A stretch of DNA of 49,170 nucleotides from Caballeronia jiangsuensis. GTDB lineage: Bacteria > Pseudomonadota > Gammaproteobacteria > Burkholderiales > Burkholderiaceae. Under the pieces are notes generated by a model, which was given only the letters and a program-made list of their open reading frames with translations, was not told the DNA's origin and did no database searches. Positions 24,486-33,227 of this stretch are shown one piece after another. Numbering within the stretch: the stretch's first letter is position 1; each line of letters starts with the position of its first letter. The position numbers and the translations under genes are program-made. The DNA lies in NCBI GenBank assembly GCA_000648925.1, contig JFHF01000053.1, forward strand, positions 1-49,170, given 5' to 3'.

Positions 24486-26699
24486 ATGCACGGGGACAAC
24501 GTGTCGATATCGGAGTACTTCCGGGTCGTCTTCGATAGCCGGCGTCTCGTGTGCGCGGTCGCGCTCGGCACTTTCGCGCTCGGAGCGTTCTACGGAGCGT
24601 TGAATCAGCCTATGTACCGAGCGGATGCGCTCGTGCAGATCGGCACGCAGACGTCGAGTTCCTCGGACACCGAAGCGCTGGGCCGGCTTTCCGCAATATT
24701 CGATTCGAAGGTGAAGGCGGGCGCCGATACCGAGATGGAGCTGATTCGTTCGCGACTCGTGGTAGGCGAGACGGTGCGCCAATTGCACCTTGAAGTCGCT
24801 GCGCATCCGCGCTATTTTCCGCTTATCGGTCGCTGGATCGCGAGGCTAGGCAGTGGAGGATGGAGCGGCTCGGAGCTGCCTTTCGGCTTGCGGCGCTTTG
24901 CATGGGGTGACGAGGCGATCGAAGTGTCGGCGTTCGACGTGCCGCGCTCGGCAATCGGCCGGCAGTTTCTCGTCAAGGCCGGAAAGGACAAGTCGTTCGA
25001 ACTGATCGCACCGGATGGAATCGTTCTCGGACAGGGAACGGTGGGAAAGCAATTGACGACGCCTTATGGCAACGGAGAAGTCCGCGTGCTCGTCGCCGCA
25101 CTCGACGCGCCGGCAGGCTGTGAATTCACCCTGACGGCGAACTCGGCACAGGCGGCTATTCTTGCACTCCAGAATGCCTTATCGATATCGGAACGCAAGG
25201 CTCAGTCGGGCATGATCGGCATTGCGCTCGAGGGCGCAGATCCATTGCGCGTGGCCGATATCGTCAACACGGTCGCTCAGGAATACCTTGCGCAGGACCT
25301 CGCGAGAAGATCTTCAGAAGCCGAGCATTCGCTTCTTTTCCTGGAGAGTCAATTACCGAAACTCCGCGAGGAACTGCAGCACGCGGAAGAGCAATACAAC
25401 GCTTTTCGAAACAGCAAAGGAACGATCGATCTCTCCACCGAAAGCCGGTTGTTGCTGCAACAAGTGGTCGATCTCGATACGGCCATGCGCTCACTCACGC
25501 AGCAGCGCGACGATGTCGCGCAGCACTATCAGCCGGGTTATCCAACGCTCACCGGGATCAATGCCAAGATAGCTCGCTTGCAACAGGACCGCGAAGCTTT
25601 GAGCCGGCGCGTCGCGACATTGCCGGATACCGAGCAGACGGCGCTTCGTCTCATGCGCGACGTGCGTGTCGACACCGAGCTATATACGAGTCTCCTGAAT
25701 AGCGCGCAACAGCTTCGCGTCATCAAGGCGGGTAACGTCGGCAATGTGCGTATCGTCGATCGCGCCATGACGCCGGAAAGGGCGGTGAAACCAAATTGGC
25801 GCGTGCTTCTCTCGTTGTCCGCGGTGCTGGGCATCGTACTCGGAATCGCTGCGGCATTCCTGCGCAGAGCGATGATCGGAGGTGTGGAGCGAAGCGTCGA
25901 GATCGAGCGCGCCCTTGGCATTCCCGTGTGCGCTGTCGTGCCGCATAGCGAGCGGCAGGTGAGATTGCAGGACGACATACGCCGCAGACATCCCGGCGTT
26001 CACGTGCTGGCGGCGCGCTCACCGTGCGACGTGGCGGTGGAAGGCGTGCGAAGTCTCCGTACGGCCTTGCAGTCGATCAGCGCGACGCCGCGCAACAACG
26101 TGATCATGATCACGAGTTCGACGCCCGGCGCGGGCAAGTCGTTTCTATCGGCCAATCTCGCGGCTGTTCAGGCGGCCGGCGGAAAGCGGGTCCTTCTGAT
26201 CGATGCCGACATGCGTATGGGCAACATGCACGCGTCTTTCGCGCCATCTGCCGGTCCGGGATTGCGCGAGTTACTGAACGGAGACGCATTCGACGATGTG
26301 GTGCGACGCGACGTCATGGATGGCGTCGATCTGATCTCGCGCGGCGGCGACTCGCTCAATCCCGCGGACATTCTCATGAGCGGACGCCTGAGCGAATTGA
26401 TCCACGCGGTATCCATGCGTTACGACTGCGTCGTCATCGATACGCCACCCGTGCTCGCTGTCACCGACGCCACGCTGATCGGACGTCAGGCAGGGACGAC
26501 CCTCTTCGTGGTACGGCACGGGAGGCATTCCGTCGCCGAGGTCCACGAGGCGTTGAGTCGCTTGCAAAAGGGCGGCGTCAGCGTGAGCGGCGTGCTTTTC
26601 ACCGATGTTCCCGCCGACAGATCCACATACGGCTCGGGATACGGTGCCTCGTACGGATATGGCAGCGGACGAGGCGAGACCAGCATAAAGACCGCCTGA
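24486..26699 (+). CDS. wzc: EPS chain-length regulator / BY-kinase (Wzc, BceF type)
   Basis: The product is 737 residues from the ATG at 24486 (GGGGAG six bases upstream). A Wzz domain with membrane helices at ~21-40 and ~440-459 brackets a long periplasmic part with coiled-coil segments (~280-380). The cytoplasmic kinase carries Walker A STPGAGKS (545-552), Walker A' LLIDADMR (570-577) and Walker B VVIDTPP (649-655). The C-terminus has a short tyrosine cluster (Tyr715, 719, 723, 725) for autophosphorylation. The protein controls polymer length and export with an outer-membrane Wza-type channel. Neither Wza nor the Wzb phosphatase is in this window, although they usually accompany Wzc. The gmd gene follows after 42 bases. 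Confidence 0.93.
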   Translation: MHGDNVSISEYFRVVFDSRRLVCAVALGTFALGAFYGALNQPMYRADALVQIGTQTSSSSDTEALGRLSAIFDSKVKAGADTEMELIRSRLVVGETVRQLHLEVAAHPRYFPLIGRWIARLGSGGWSGSELPFGLRRFAWGDEAIEVSAFDVPRSAIGRQFLVKAGKDKSFELIAPDGIVLGQGTVGKQLTTPYGNGEVRVLVAALDAPAGCEFTLTANSAQAAILALQNALSISERKAQSGMIGIALEGADPLRVADIVNTVAQEYLAQDLARRSSEAEHSLLFLESQLPKLREELQHAEEQYNAFRNSKGTIDLSTESRLLLQQVVDLDTAMRSLTQQRDDVAQHYQPGYPTLTGINAKIARLQQDREALSRRVATLPDTEQTALRLMRDVRVDTELYTSLLNSAQQLRVIKAGNVGNVRIVDRAMTPERAVKPNWRVLLSLSAVLGIVLGIAAAFLRRAMIGGVERSVEIERALGIPVCAVVPHSERQVRLQDDIRRRHPGVHVLAARSPCDVAVEGVRSLRTALQSISATPRNNVIMITSSTPGAGKSFLSANLAAVQAAGGKRVLLIDADMRMGNMHASFAPSAGPGLRELLNGDAFDDVVRRDVMDGVDLISRGGDSLNPADILMSGRLSELIHAVSMRYDCVVIDTPPVLAVTDATLIGRQAGTTLFVVRHGRHSVAEVHEALSRLQKGGVSVSGVLFTDVPADRSTYGSGYGASYGYGSGRGETSIKTA

Positions 26700-26741
26700 T
26701 TGCATTTTGAACGTGGCGTACGCACACGAGGAGAAGAAACG

Positions 26742-27860
26742 ATGCCGAACAAGGTCGCGCTGGTTACCGGGATCACCGGTCAGGACGGTTCCTATCTTGC
26801 AGAGTTCCTGCTGGACAAGGGCTATGAGGTGCATGGCGTAAAACGCCGTTCATCGCTCTTCAACACCGACCGGATCGACCATCTGTATGAGGACGATCAC
26901 GTGGCGGAGCGCCGCTTCCATTTGCACCACGGCGATCTGACCGACTCGACCAGCATTCTGCGCATCATTCAACGTGTTCAGCCGGACGAGATCTACAATC
27001 TGGCCGCGCAGAGCCATGTCGCCGTGTCCTTCGAGGAGCCCGAATACACAGCCAACGCGGATGGACTGGGCGCTCTTCGGATACTGGAAGCAATTCGCAT
27101 ATTGGGTCTGGAGAAGCGCACGCGTTTCTATCAGGCATCGACATCGGAGTTATACGGCCTGGTCAGGGAAGTGCCTCAGCGGGAGTCCACGCCGTTCTAT
27201 CCGCGAAGCCCTTATGCCGTGGCAAAGTTATATGCGTACTGGATCACGGTGAACTATCGCGAGGCTTATGGCATTTACGCGTGCAACGGGATTCTGTTCA
27301 ATCACGAATCGCCCGTTCGTGGAGAGACATTCGTAACGCGCAAGATCACGCGAGCCATTGCCCGCATCGCGATCGGATCGCAGGACTGTCTGTATCTCGG
27401 CAATCTCGGGGCGTTGCGCGACTGGGGACATGCACGCGATTACGTTCAGATGCAGTGGCTCATGCTTCAGCAACCGGAGCCGGAAGACTTCGTCATCGCA
27501 TCGGGCGTGCAGTACAGCGTGAGGGAATTCGTTCAGAAGGCGGCATCGGAACTCGGCGTGAAGCTTCGCTTCGAGGGAAGCGGTGTCGATGAAGTCGGCA
27601 TCGTCGAAGCAGTCACCAGCAAGGAATGTCGCGTTCCGCCGGGCACGGTGATCGTTCGTGTCGATCCTCGCTATTTCAGGCCAACGGAAGTCGAAACGTT
27701 GCTGGGAGATCCGTCGAAAGCCCATGCAAAGCTGGGATGGTCGCCGACAGTGACGTTCGATGCGCTCGTGAAGGAGATGGTGCTCTCCGACTATCAGATA
27801 GCGAAGCGGGACGCGCTGATCACGCTCGCCGGATACCGGGCGCTGGAGCATCACGAGTGA
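26742..27860 (+). CDS. gmd: GDP-mannose 4,6-dehydratase
   Basis: The product is 372 residues from the ATG at 26742 (GAGGAG site). The Rossmann motif is GITGQDG (10-16). The catalytic set is Thr134, Ser135 and Glu136 in STSELYG, then Tyr158 and Lys162 in YAVAK. HESPVRGETFVTRKI and RDWGHARDYV are signature blocks of GMD. It converts GDP-D-mannose to GDP-4-keto-6-deoxy-D-mannose, the shared precursor of GDP-L-fucose and GDP-perosamine. It is probably co-transcribed with wzc. The substrate comes from the ManC encoded at 33228-34742. Confidence 0.96.
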   Translation: MPNKVALVTGITGQDGSYLAEFLLDKGYEVHGVKRRSSLFNTDRIDHLYEDDHVAERRFHLHHGDLTDSTSILRIIQRVQPDEIYNLAAQSHVAVSFEEPEYTANADGLGALRILEAIRILGLEKRTRFYQASTSELYGLVREVPQRESTPFYPRSPYAVAKLYAYWITVNYREAYGIYACNGILFNHESPVRGETFVTRKITRAIARIAIGSQDCLYLGNLGALRDWGHARDYVQMQWLMLQQPEPEDFVIASGVQYSVREFVQKAASELGVKLRFEGSGVDEVGIVEAVTSKECRVPPGTVIVRVDPRYFRPTEVETLLGDPSKAHAKLGWSPTVTFDALVKEMVLSDYQIAKRDALITLAGYRALEHHE

Positions 27861-27966
27861 GGAAGGCTTAATCAGAGCCAGGGCGGCTCGCGCGAACTTT
27901 GCGAGCCCCCGACATCCGGCGACGTAGCCCGGTATCACCCTTTCGAACACGTGCTGCGGAGTGGAC

Positions 27967-29133
27967 ATGCTGGTGTTTATCGCGCCCTACAGCGCAGCCA
28001 ATCGCGAGTCGAACAGAGACCTCGGCGCCGCTCGCAAACTGGAGTTCTTCCTTACCCTGGCCACGCAACTGACGCGTGATGTCGTGTTGGTGAATACGGC
28101 GCACGAAGAAGAAGCGTATTTGCCCAGAGAAGTTCGCGATGCGCGCGTCGGCGACGCGCATATCCGTGAGATTACGCTGCGCCGATATCCCGCAAGACCG
28201 GTCGGCAAGATGTTGAATCTCTTCGAAGTGGCCGCCGTGAGCCGCGAAATCTTGAAGTTTGGAAATCCGGATGTCGTATGGATCTATAACCCCTACGCAT
28301 TCGAATCGATGCTGGCCCGCGTGCTGACGAGACGGTCAGGAGCGCGTCTCGTTCTCGAGTTCGAAGACTGGCTTTTCTCGCGACGACGCTGGCATCCCAA
28401 GCCGATACTGGACTTCATTACATGGCGCTTCCTTCTGCCGACCCCGACGCTATGCCTCGCGGTGAATGAGTTTCTATCGATACGCGAGCATCGGCGTAGC
28501 GGCTGCCCCGTCGTGTTGTGTCCGGGCGTGGTGTCCGATGGCCTGCTCGAAACATGCGGGCGACGGCTTCCGTTTTCGCGCGCGAAGGGTGAGCGGACCG
28601 TTATCGGATATTTTGGCGGGCTGAGCGCCGAGAAAGGCGCCGATGTAGTTCTCGATCTGATCCGATTGTCGAACGGGCGCTTCACCTTCCATGTGTGCGG
28701 AACGGGTCCGCTCGCATCGGAGTTCGCGGGGCTTTCAGCCGAGAATCATGCGGTGCACTTTCACGGCCGTGTCGACGAAGGGACTTTGCTCTCACTGATT
28801 TCTGACTGTGACGTGCTGGTCAATCTGCACGCTTCGATCGAAAAGATGAGCAATGGCGTCTTTCCGTTCAAGGTTATCGAGTATGTCGCGTCCGGAAGAC
28901 TGGTCATATCCACCGACCTTCCGGCTATCAGCGTAAAGGAGATTCACGAAGCCATATGCTTCGCGAAGCCAGAAGCGGCGTCGATTGTCGATGCGCTCGG
29001 AAGCGCCGAGGAGATCTATCTGCGCAAGCGAACGAAGATCGAGCAGGCAATAGCCGCGACGTCAGGCCTGCTGACGCAGGGCGCCTTCAGGCGCACGCTG
29101 TCTTCGATCCTGGCGGAGCGCGCAGCGCAGTAG
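27967..29133 (+). CDS. Glycosyltransferase (GT4-like)
   Basis: The product is 388 residues from the ATG at 27967, preferred over the GTG at 27961 because GGAG lies five bases upstream. The C-terminal half has GYFGGLSAEKGADVVLDL, FHVCGTGPLASEF, VHFHGRVDEGTLLSLISDCDVLVNLH and a donor-binding FPFKVIEYVASGRLVIST segment, matching retaining GT-B transferases. The N-terminal half lacks the usual glycine-rich loop. It follows gmd by 106 bases on the same strand and converges on the dioxygenase gene. It probably adds one sugar of the EPS repeat. Confidence 0.83.
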   Translation: MLVFIAPYSAANRESNRDLGAARKLEFFLTLATQLTRDVVLVNTAHEEEAYLPREVRDARVGDAHIREITLRRYPARPVGKMLNLFEVAAVSREILKFGNPDVVWIYNPYAFESMLARVLTRRSGARLVLEFEDWLFSRRRWHPKPILDFITWRFLLPTPTLCLAVNEFLSIREHRRSGCPVVLCPGVVSDGLLETCGRRLPFSRAKGERTVIGYFGGLSAEKGADVVLDLIRLSNGRFTFHVCGTGPLASEFAGLSAENHAVHFHGRVDEGTLLSLISDCDVLVNLHASIEKMSNGVFPFKVIEYVASGRLVISTDLPAISVKEIHEAICFAKPEAASIVDALGSAEEIYLRKRTKIEQAIAATSGLLTQGAFRRTLSSILAERAAQ

Positions 29134-29164
29134 GCGTTATCGGTGCATCTTCGATTGCCGAAAG

Positions 29165-30181
29165 TCATCGCCCGATCATCTTCCTTAACGTGGGCCTGAG
29201 AGCCTGGGGAACGCTCGCGAACGCCGAGCGCGCCATCCGGTACAACAGGTACTTTCCCATGACGGACATCATCGTCCCGTCCAGCGGAAGCGAATTGAGT
29301 GATGTGTTGGGAAAGACCTCATAGTTCGAAGGACGGCCGAAACCGAGGAACGTCGAGATTCGATCGTCGAGCCTCGATATGAATTCGGTATTGACGATGA
29401 TGGGCTCGGATTTATTGATTTCACTGTCCACCTGAAAGAAAACGCTCTTTCTCACGAAGTTCCTGTCCGCCACAGGTCTCGCGCGGTGAATGCCATATGT
29501 GTTGTAAATGACGAGCGATCCACGAGGCATCTTGAAGGATTTGACAGAGGACGCGAAGTTATCGGCAATGAACTCATCCGTATAGTCGCTGTATGCCTTT
29601 TCTCCCGACCACAAATGCGAGCCTTCGACATACTGAAACTCGCCGTCTTCGACATCCGAAACATAGAAGATAAAGATGATGCCGGGGATATGCGCGAACT
29701 CCCGGTCGGTCTTATTGTCGGTATGCCACTGCATATGGTGGCCGCCATAGGTTTCGTAGTATCGCAACGCCTTGAGGCGGAACTGATCGCCCAGATATCC
29801 TTCGCATACCCCGAAGACGAACGGTGAGGTCGAGAACTCATAGAACGTCCTCGAAATCGCGAGCAGGTTCGTCAGATAGTATTGACGCTCCGAGAACACG
29901 CCGCTGACCTTGTTGACGTTCAGTCTATGCTTCGTTTCGGTCGCATCGCGTTCTATGGTCTCTATTGCCTCGTGCGATAGCGCCGAAGGAAACGCGAAGT
30001 ATCCTTTCTGATTCAGCTCGTCGACCACGTGCCCGACATCGACGGACAGGAATTCGGGGGTAAAGAGCGCTTGTTCCGTCTCATGAGCGGTCAGGTCGGC
30101 ATGAGCCGGCGCACTATGCGCGGCGTCCTGAATTTGCCCGTCGTCGAAGGTCGAATCTGCGTTCAGCGGCAAGCTTGCCAT
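29165..30181 (-). CDS. PhyH-family 2-oxoglutarate/Fe(II) dioxygenase
   Basis: The 338-residue protein resembles phytanoyl-CoA dioxygenase-type oxygenases. The facial triad is visible as HTD (His153, Asp155) and His232 in YGIHRARP, with Arg235 placed to hold the 2-oxoglutarate carboxylate. The double-stranded beta-helix spans ~100-255. Such enzymes hydroxylate small molecules; none is a standard part of an EPS pathway. It is on the minus strand with fcl just upstream (36 bases), so both should be co-expressed. A role in oxidising a sugar, a nucleotide sugar or a lipid-linked intermediate is conceivable. The substrate is unknown. Confidence 0.86.
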   Translation of the reverse strand: MASLPLNADSTFDDGQIQDAAHSAPAHADLTAHETEQALFTPEFLSVDVGHVVDELNQKGYFAFPSALSHEAIETIERDATETKHRLNVNKVSGVFSERQYYLTNLLAISRTFYEFSTSPFVFGVCEGYLGDQFRLKALRYYETYGGHHMQWHTDNKTDREFAHIPGIIFIFYVSDVEDGEFQYVEGSHLWSGEKAYSDYTDEFIADNFASSVKSFKMPRGSLVIYNTYGIHRARPVADRNFVRKSVFFQVDSEINKSEPIIVNTEFISRLDDRISTFLGFGRPSNYEVFPNTSLNSLPLDGTMMSVMGKYLLYRMARSAFASVPQALRPTLRKMIGR

Positions 30182-30217
30182 GGGATTCTCCGAATCGTTG
30201 TGAGTGGCGCGTGCGGG

Positions 30218-31168
30218 CTAGGCGTTGGCGTATCCGTTTCTCTGCACGTTCGCGGTGAAGTCGGCATATGTCGCCGCGATGCCGTCTCTTAGCGTTATCG
30301 TGGGCGACCAGCCCAGCGCGACCAGCTTCGACACGTCGAGCAGTTTTCTCGGCGTTCCGTCCGGTTTCGACAAGTCGAACTTCAGCGCTCCGGAAAAGCC
30401 GACTACATCGCAGATCAGACGCGCGAGGTCCGCAATCGCAATGTCCCTGCCATAGCCGATATTGAACACGCCCTCGGCGTGCGCGCTGTCGAGCAGGGCG
30501 AGCACAGCGGAGGCGAGATCGTCGACGTGCAGGAATTCCCGTCTGGGCGATCCGGAACCCCACACGGAAAGCGAGTCCATCTCGTTGAGCTTTGCCTCAT
30601 GCGTCTTGCGTATGAGCGCGGCCAGAACATGCCCGTTCTGCAGGTCATAGTTATCGTTCGGGCCATAGAGATTCGTGGGCATCACCGATATGTAGCGCAT
30701 TCCGTGCTGCCGGTTATAGGCTTCACAGAGCTTGAGCCCGGCGATTTTGGCGATGGCATAGGCTTCATTGGTCTGTTCGAAGCCGCTCGTGAGCAGATAG
30801 TCTTCCCGGATAGGCTGTGGACAATACTTCGGATAGATGCAGGACGAACCGAAGAAGACCAGCTCGGGCGTGCCATGCGCGAATGCTGCATGGATAACAT
30901 TGGTTTCGATGACGAGATTCTCGTAGAGAAACGACGCGGGCTGCGACGAGTTCGCATGTATGCCGCCCACTTTGGCCGCGGCGAGAAGCACGACGTCGAT
31001 ACTCTCCCTGGCGAAGAATTCCATCACGGCACGCTGGTCCAGCAGGTCCAGTTGCTGTCGTGATCTCGTGATTACATCACGATATCCGCGACTGGCGAGA
31101 CACCGGAGAAGGGCTGAGCCGACCATGCCTTGATGGCCGGCGACATAGATCCGAGAACCTTTGTTCAT
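30218..31168 (-). CDS. fcl: GDP-L-fucose synthase
   Basis: The product is 316 residues from the ATG at 31168 (a TTG at 31180 is a weaker choice). It is an extended SDR. GHQGMVG (11-17) binds NADPH, and the active site has Ser108, Cys110, Tyr137 and Lys141 in FFGSSCIYPK and YAIAK, each one number above the E. coli enzyme. PTNLYGPNDNYD and GSGSPRREFLHVDD are signature blocks. It epimerises and reduces GDP-4-keto-6-deoxy-mannose (the Gmd product) to GDP-L-fucose, so the EPS should contain L-fucose. It is the first gene of a minus-strand pair with the dioxygenase. Confidence 0.95.
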   Translation of the reverse strand: MNKGSRIYVAGHQGMVGSALLRCLASRGYRDVITRSRQQLDLLDQRAVMEFFARESIDVVLLAAAKVGGIHANSSQPASFLYENLVIETNVIHAAFAHGTPELVFFGSSCIYPKYCPQPIREDYLLTSGFEQTNEAYAIAKIAGLKLCEAYNRQHGMRYISVMPTNLYGPNDNYDLQNGHVLAALIRKTHEAKLNEMDSLSVWGSGSPRREFLHVDDLASAVLALLDSAHAEGVFNIGYGRDIAIADLARLICDVVGFSGALKFDLSKPDGTPRKLLDVSKLVALGWSPTITLRDGIAATYADFTANVQRNGYANA

Positions 31169-31575
31169 GTTGATGCTCAATCGTCCATTGAGGTGCGTTG
31201 ATCGGAACGTGATTTCCCGCAGACACTGGATTCCGAGAGGCTTGACGTGCGAGCTTGACGTGCGATTGTCAGGTTAGCCATGCATATAAACAAGGTTTGG
31301 GTTGTGGCGGACGGTGCCAAGATATTGTCGCTAGCTGCGCTTTCTCCTGGTCGATAACATCGACGATAAGAGCGTGCGCGAACGATCGCGTATCGCGAGA
31401 TCCGCTTCGGCCAACGTCATGGTTAATTCGGCCATTCGGGTCCGCTGATCCGTGCGCCGGTCCTAAGCTTCGTGGGCGTGCGGAGGCCGTTCACGGGCTC
31501 GTGATTTGCGTCGAGCGGGCCACCGGAACGTTTGCAGTGCCGGAAGGATGCGGCAGGCTCTCGTCGGGGATAAAC
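31169..31575. promoter_or_regulatory. Divergent region, fcl / cupin-aminotransferase
   Basis: These 407 bases hold no supported gene. A perfect tandem 13-base repeat lies at 31240-31265. Another in-frame start (31255) for the cupin gene would swallow it but lacks a ribosome site. Confidence 0.45.
31240..31265. repeat. Tandem 13-base direct repeat GCTTGACGTGCGA
   Basis: Two perfect, head-to-tail copies (31240-31252 and 31253-31265) lie ~72 bases upstream of the fcl start and ~310 upstream of the cupin start. Each contains TTGACG, a possible -35 element. They may be regulator half-sites, duplicated -35 boxes, or a recent slip-strand duplication. Confidence 0.6.
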
Positions 31576-32049
31576 ATGGAATCTTTATCGGCAGAAGGAA
31601 ACACTGAGGTCGTTCAGAATCCGAATCTCGAAGTCATCTCGGTTGCGGGCATCACGCTGGCTATCATCGTCCGCGATTCGTACTCGAAAGAAGGGGTCAA
31701 CTTTCTGACGCCAAGAGAGTTTCCTCAGCAGCTTGCCTACATGGAACATCCGGCGGGGAAGTTGATCGACGCGCATGTGCACACATGTGTTCCGCGTCGG
31801 ATCGAGTGGACGCAGGAAGTCCTTTTTATGAAGCGTGGCCGGATGCTGGTCAGGCTCTATACCGCCGACCGGGAACCCGTGGCGAGCCGCGTGCTGCTGC
31901 CCGGCGACGTCATCCTGCTGGCGGCGGGCGGGCACGGATTCGAAGTACTCGATGACGCATCGTTCATCGAAGTGAAGCAAGGACCGTATATTGGTGAGCA
32001 GGAGAAAGTGCGCTTCAAGGAACTCGAAACCGAAAGAGGACCCCGATGA
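31576..32049 (+). CDS. Small cupin protein coupled to DegT aminotransferase
   Basis: The product is 157 residues from the ATG at 31576 (GGGGA upstream). It shows a cupin-like arrangement: HVHTCVPRRIEWTQEVLFMKRGRMLVRLY, then LLPGDVILLAAGGHGFEVL. His residues near 70-75 and at HGF are possible metal ligands. Its stop overlaps the start of the aminotransferase gene (ATGA), so the two are coupled. Cupin partners of sugar aminotransferases are often isomerases or proteins of unknown role in nucleotide-sugar pathways. I cannot name a specific reaction. Confidence 0.75.
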   Translation: MESLSAEGNTEVVQNPNLEVISVAGITLAIIVRDSYSKEGVNFLTPREFPQQLAYMEHPAGKLIDAHVHTCVPRRIEWTQEVLFMKRGRMLVRLYTADREPVASRVLLPGDVILLAAGGHGFEVLDDASFIEVKQGPYIGEQEKVRFKELETERGPR

Positions 32050-33164
32050 TTCCCGTCAACGAACCCCTGCTCGATGGAAATGAAAAGATTTACCTGAACC
32101 AGTGCATCGAGACCGGCTGGATCTCGTCGGATGGCGCATTCGTCGAGCGCTTCGAACAGGCAATGGCGCAATATGTCGGCCGCAAGCATGCGATCGCCGT
32201 CGCAAACGGAAGCGCGGCGCTGGACGTTACCGCTGCGGCGCTTGAACTCGGTCCCGACGACGAAGTAATCATCCCGACACATACGATCATTTCGTGCGCA
32301 TCCGCGATCGTTCGTACAGGCGCGAAGCTGCGACTGGTCGATTCGCGCGCGGATACATGGAACATGGACGTCGCGAAGATCGAAGAGGCCATCACGAGCC
32401 ACACGCGTGCGATCATGGCCGTGCACACTTTCGGCTTGCCCGTGGACATGATGCCTGTGCTGGATCTCGCGAGGAAGCACGGTCTCACGGTCATCGAAGA
32501 TGCGGCGCAGGCCATTGGTCAGACTTACGAAGGGCGTCAGTGCGGTAGTTTCGGTGAAATCTCCTGCTTCAGCTTCTATGCGAACAAGCATATCGCGACG
32601 GGCGAAGGCGGCATGATCCTCTGCGACGACGACGCGCTGGCCGCCCGGGCACGCAGCCTGCGTAATCTGTGCTTCAAACCCGAACGGCGTTTCGTGCATG
32701 AAGAGCTCGGCTGGAATTATCGAATGAGCAACCTTCAGGCAGCGGTAGGTCTTGCGCAATTCGAAAAGCTCGATGCGCACGTTGCAAGAAAGCGGGAACT
32801 GGGGCGTCGCTATGAATCGCTTTTGCGCGGTGTCCGGGGAATCGAACTCGCACCGGTGGCGTGCGCATATGCCGATAACATCTATTGGGTATTCGGTCTG
32901 GTGCTGGATGAAAGCGTGCCCATCGACGCAGACGAAGCGCGCGCCATGCTGGCCGAAGCAGGCGTGAGCGCGCGGCCTTTTTTCTGGCCCATGCACGAGC
33001 AACCGGTTTTCATGAAGCAAGGCCTCTTCGAGGGAGAGCGTTATCCGGTCGCCGAACGCATGAGCCGGCGCGGATTCTATCTGCCGAGCGGACTTGCGCT
33101 TACCGAGGCACAGCAGGATCAGTCGGTGGCCGCGGTTCGAAACATGCTGGCGACATTTCTTTAG
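32046..33164 (+). CDS. DegT/DnrJ/EryC1/StrS aminotransferase (perosamine synthase-like)
   Basis: The 372-residue PLP-dependent enzyme is of the sugar aminotransferase family. The N-terminal NEPLLDGNEKIYLNQCIETGWISSDG and the PLP-lysine block SFYANKHIATGEGGMI (Lys181) resemble GDP-perosamine synthase (RfbE/Per). EDAAQAIG supplies the PLP-binding Asp. With Gmd in the same locus, the likely reaction is GDP-4-keto-6-deoxymannose plus glutamate giving GDP-perosamine. If so, the pathway branches after Gmd towards fucose and perosamine. Other 4-amino or 3-amino sugar products are possible. It is translationally coupled to the cupin gene. Confidence 0.85.
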   Translation: MIPVNEPLLDGNEKIYLNQCIETGWISSDGAFVERFEQAMAQYVGRKHAIAVANGSAALDVTAAALELGPDDEVIIPTHTIISCASAIVRTGAKLRLVDSRADTWNMDVAKIEEAITSHTRAIMAVHTFGLPVDMMPVLDLARKHGLTVIEDAAQAIGQTYEGRQCGSFGEISCFSFYANKHIATGEGGMILCDDDALAARARSLRNLCFKPERRFVHEELGWNYRMSNLQAAVGLAQFEKLDAHVARKRELGRRYESLLRGVRGIELAPVACAYADNIYWVFGLVLDESVPIDADEARAMLAEAGVSARPFFWPMHEQPVFMKQGLFEGERYPVAERMSRRGFYLPSGLALTEAQQDQSVAAVRNMLATFL

Positions 33165-33227
33165 GCGAGACAGTCGGGCGCAGCGTTCCCCTCAAAGGTT
33201 CATCGTGACCACTCACGGAGTGCAGCC

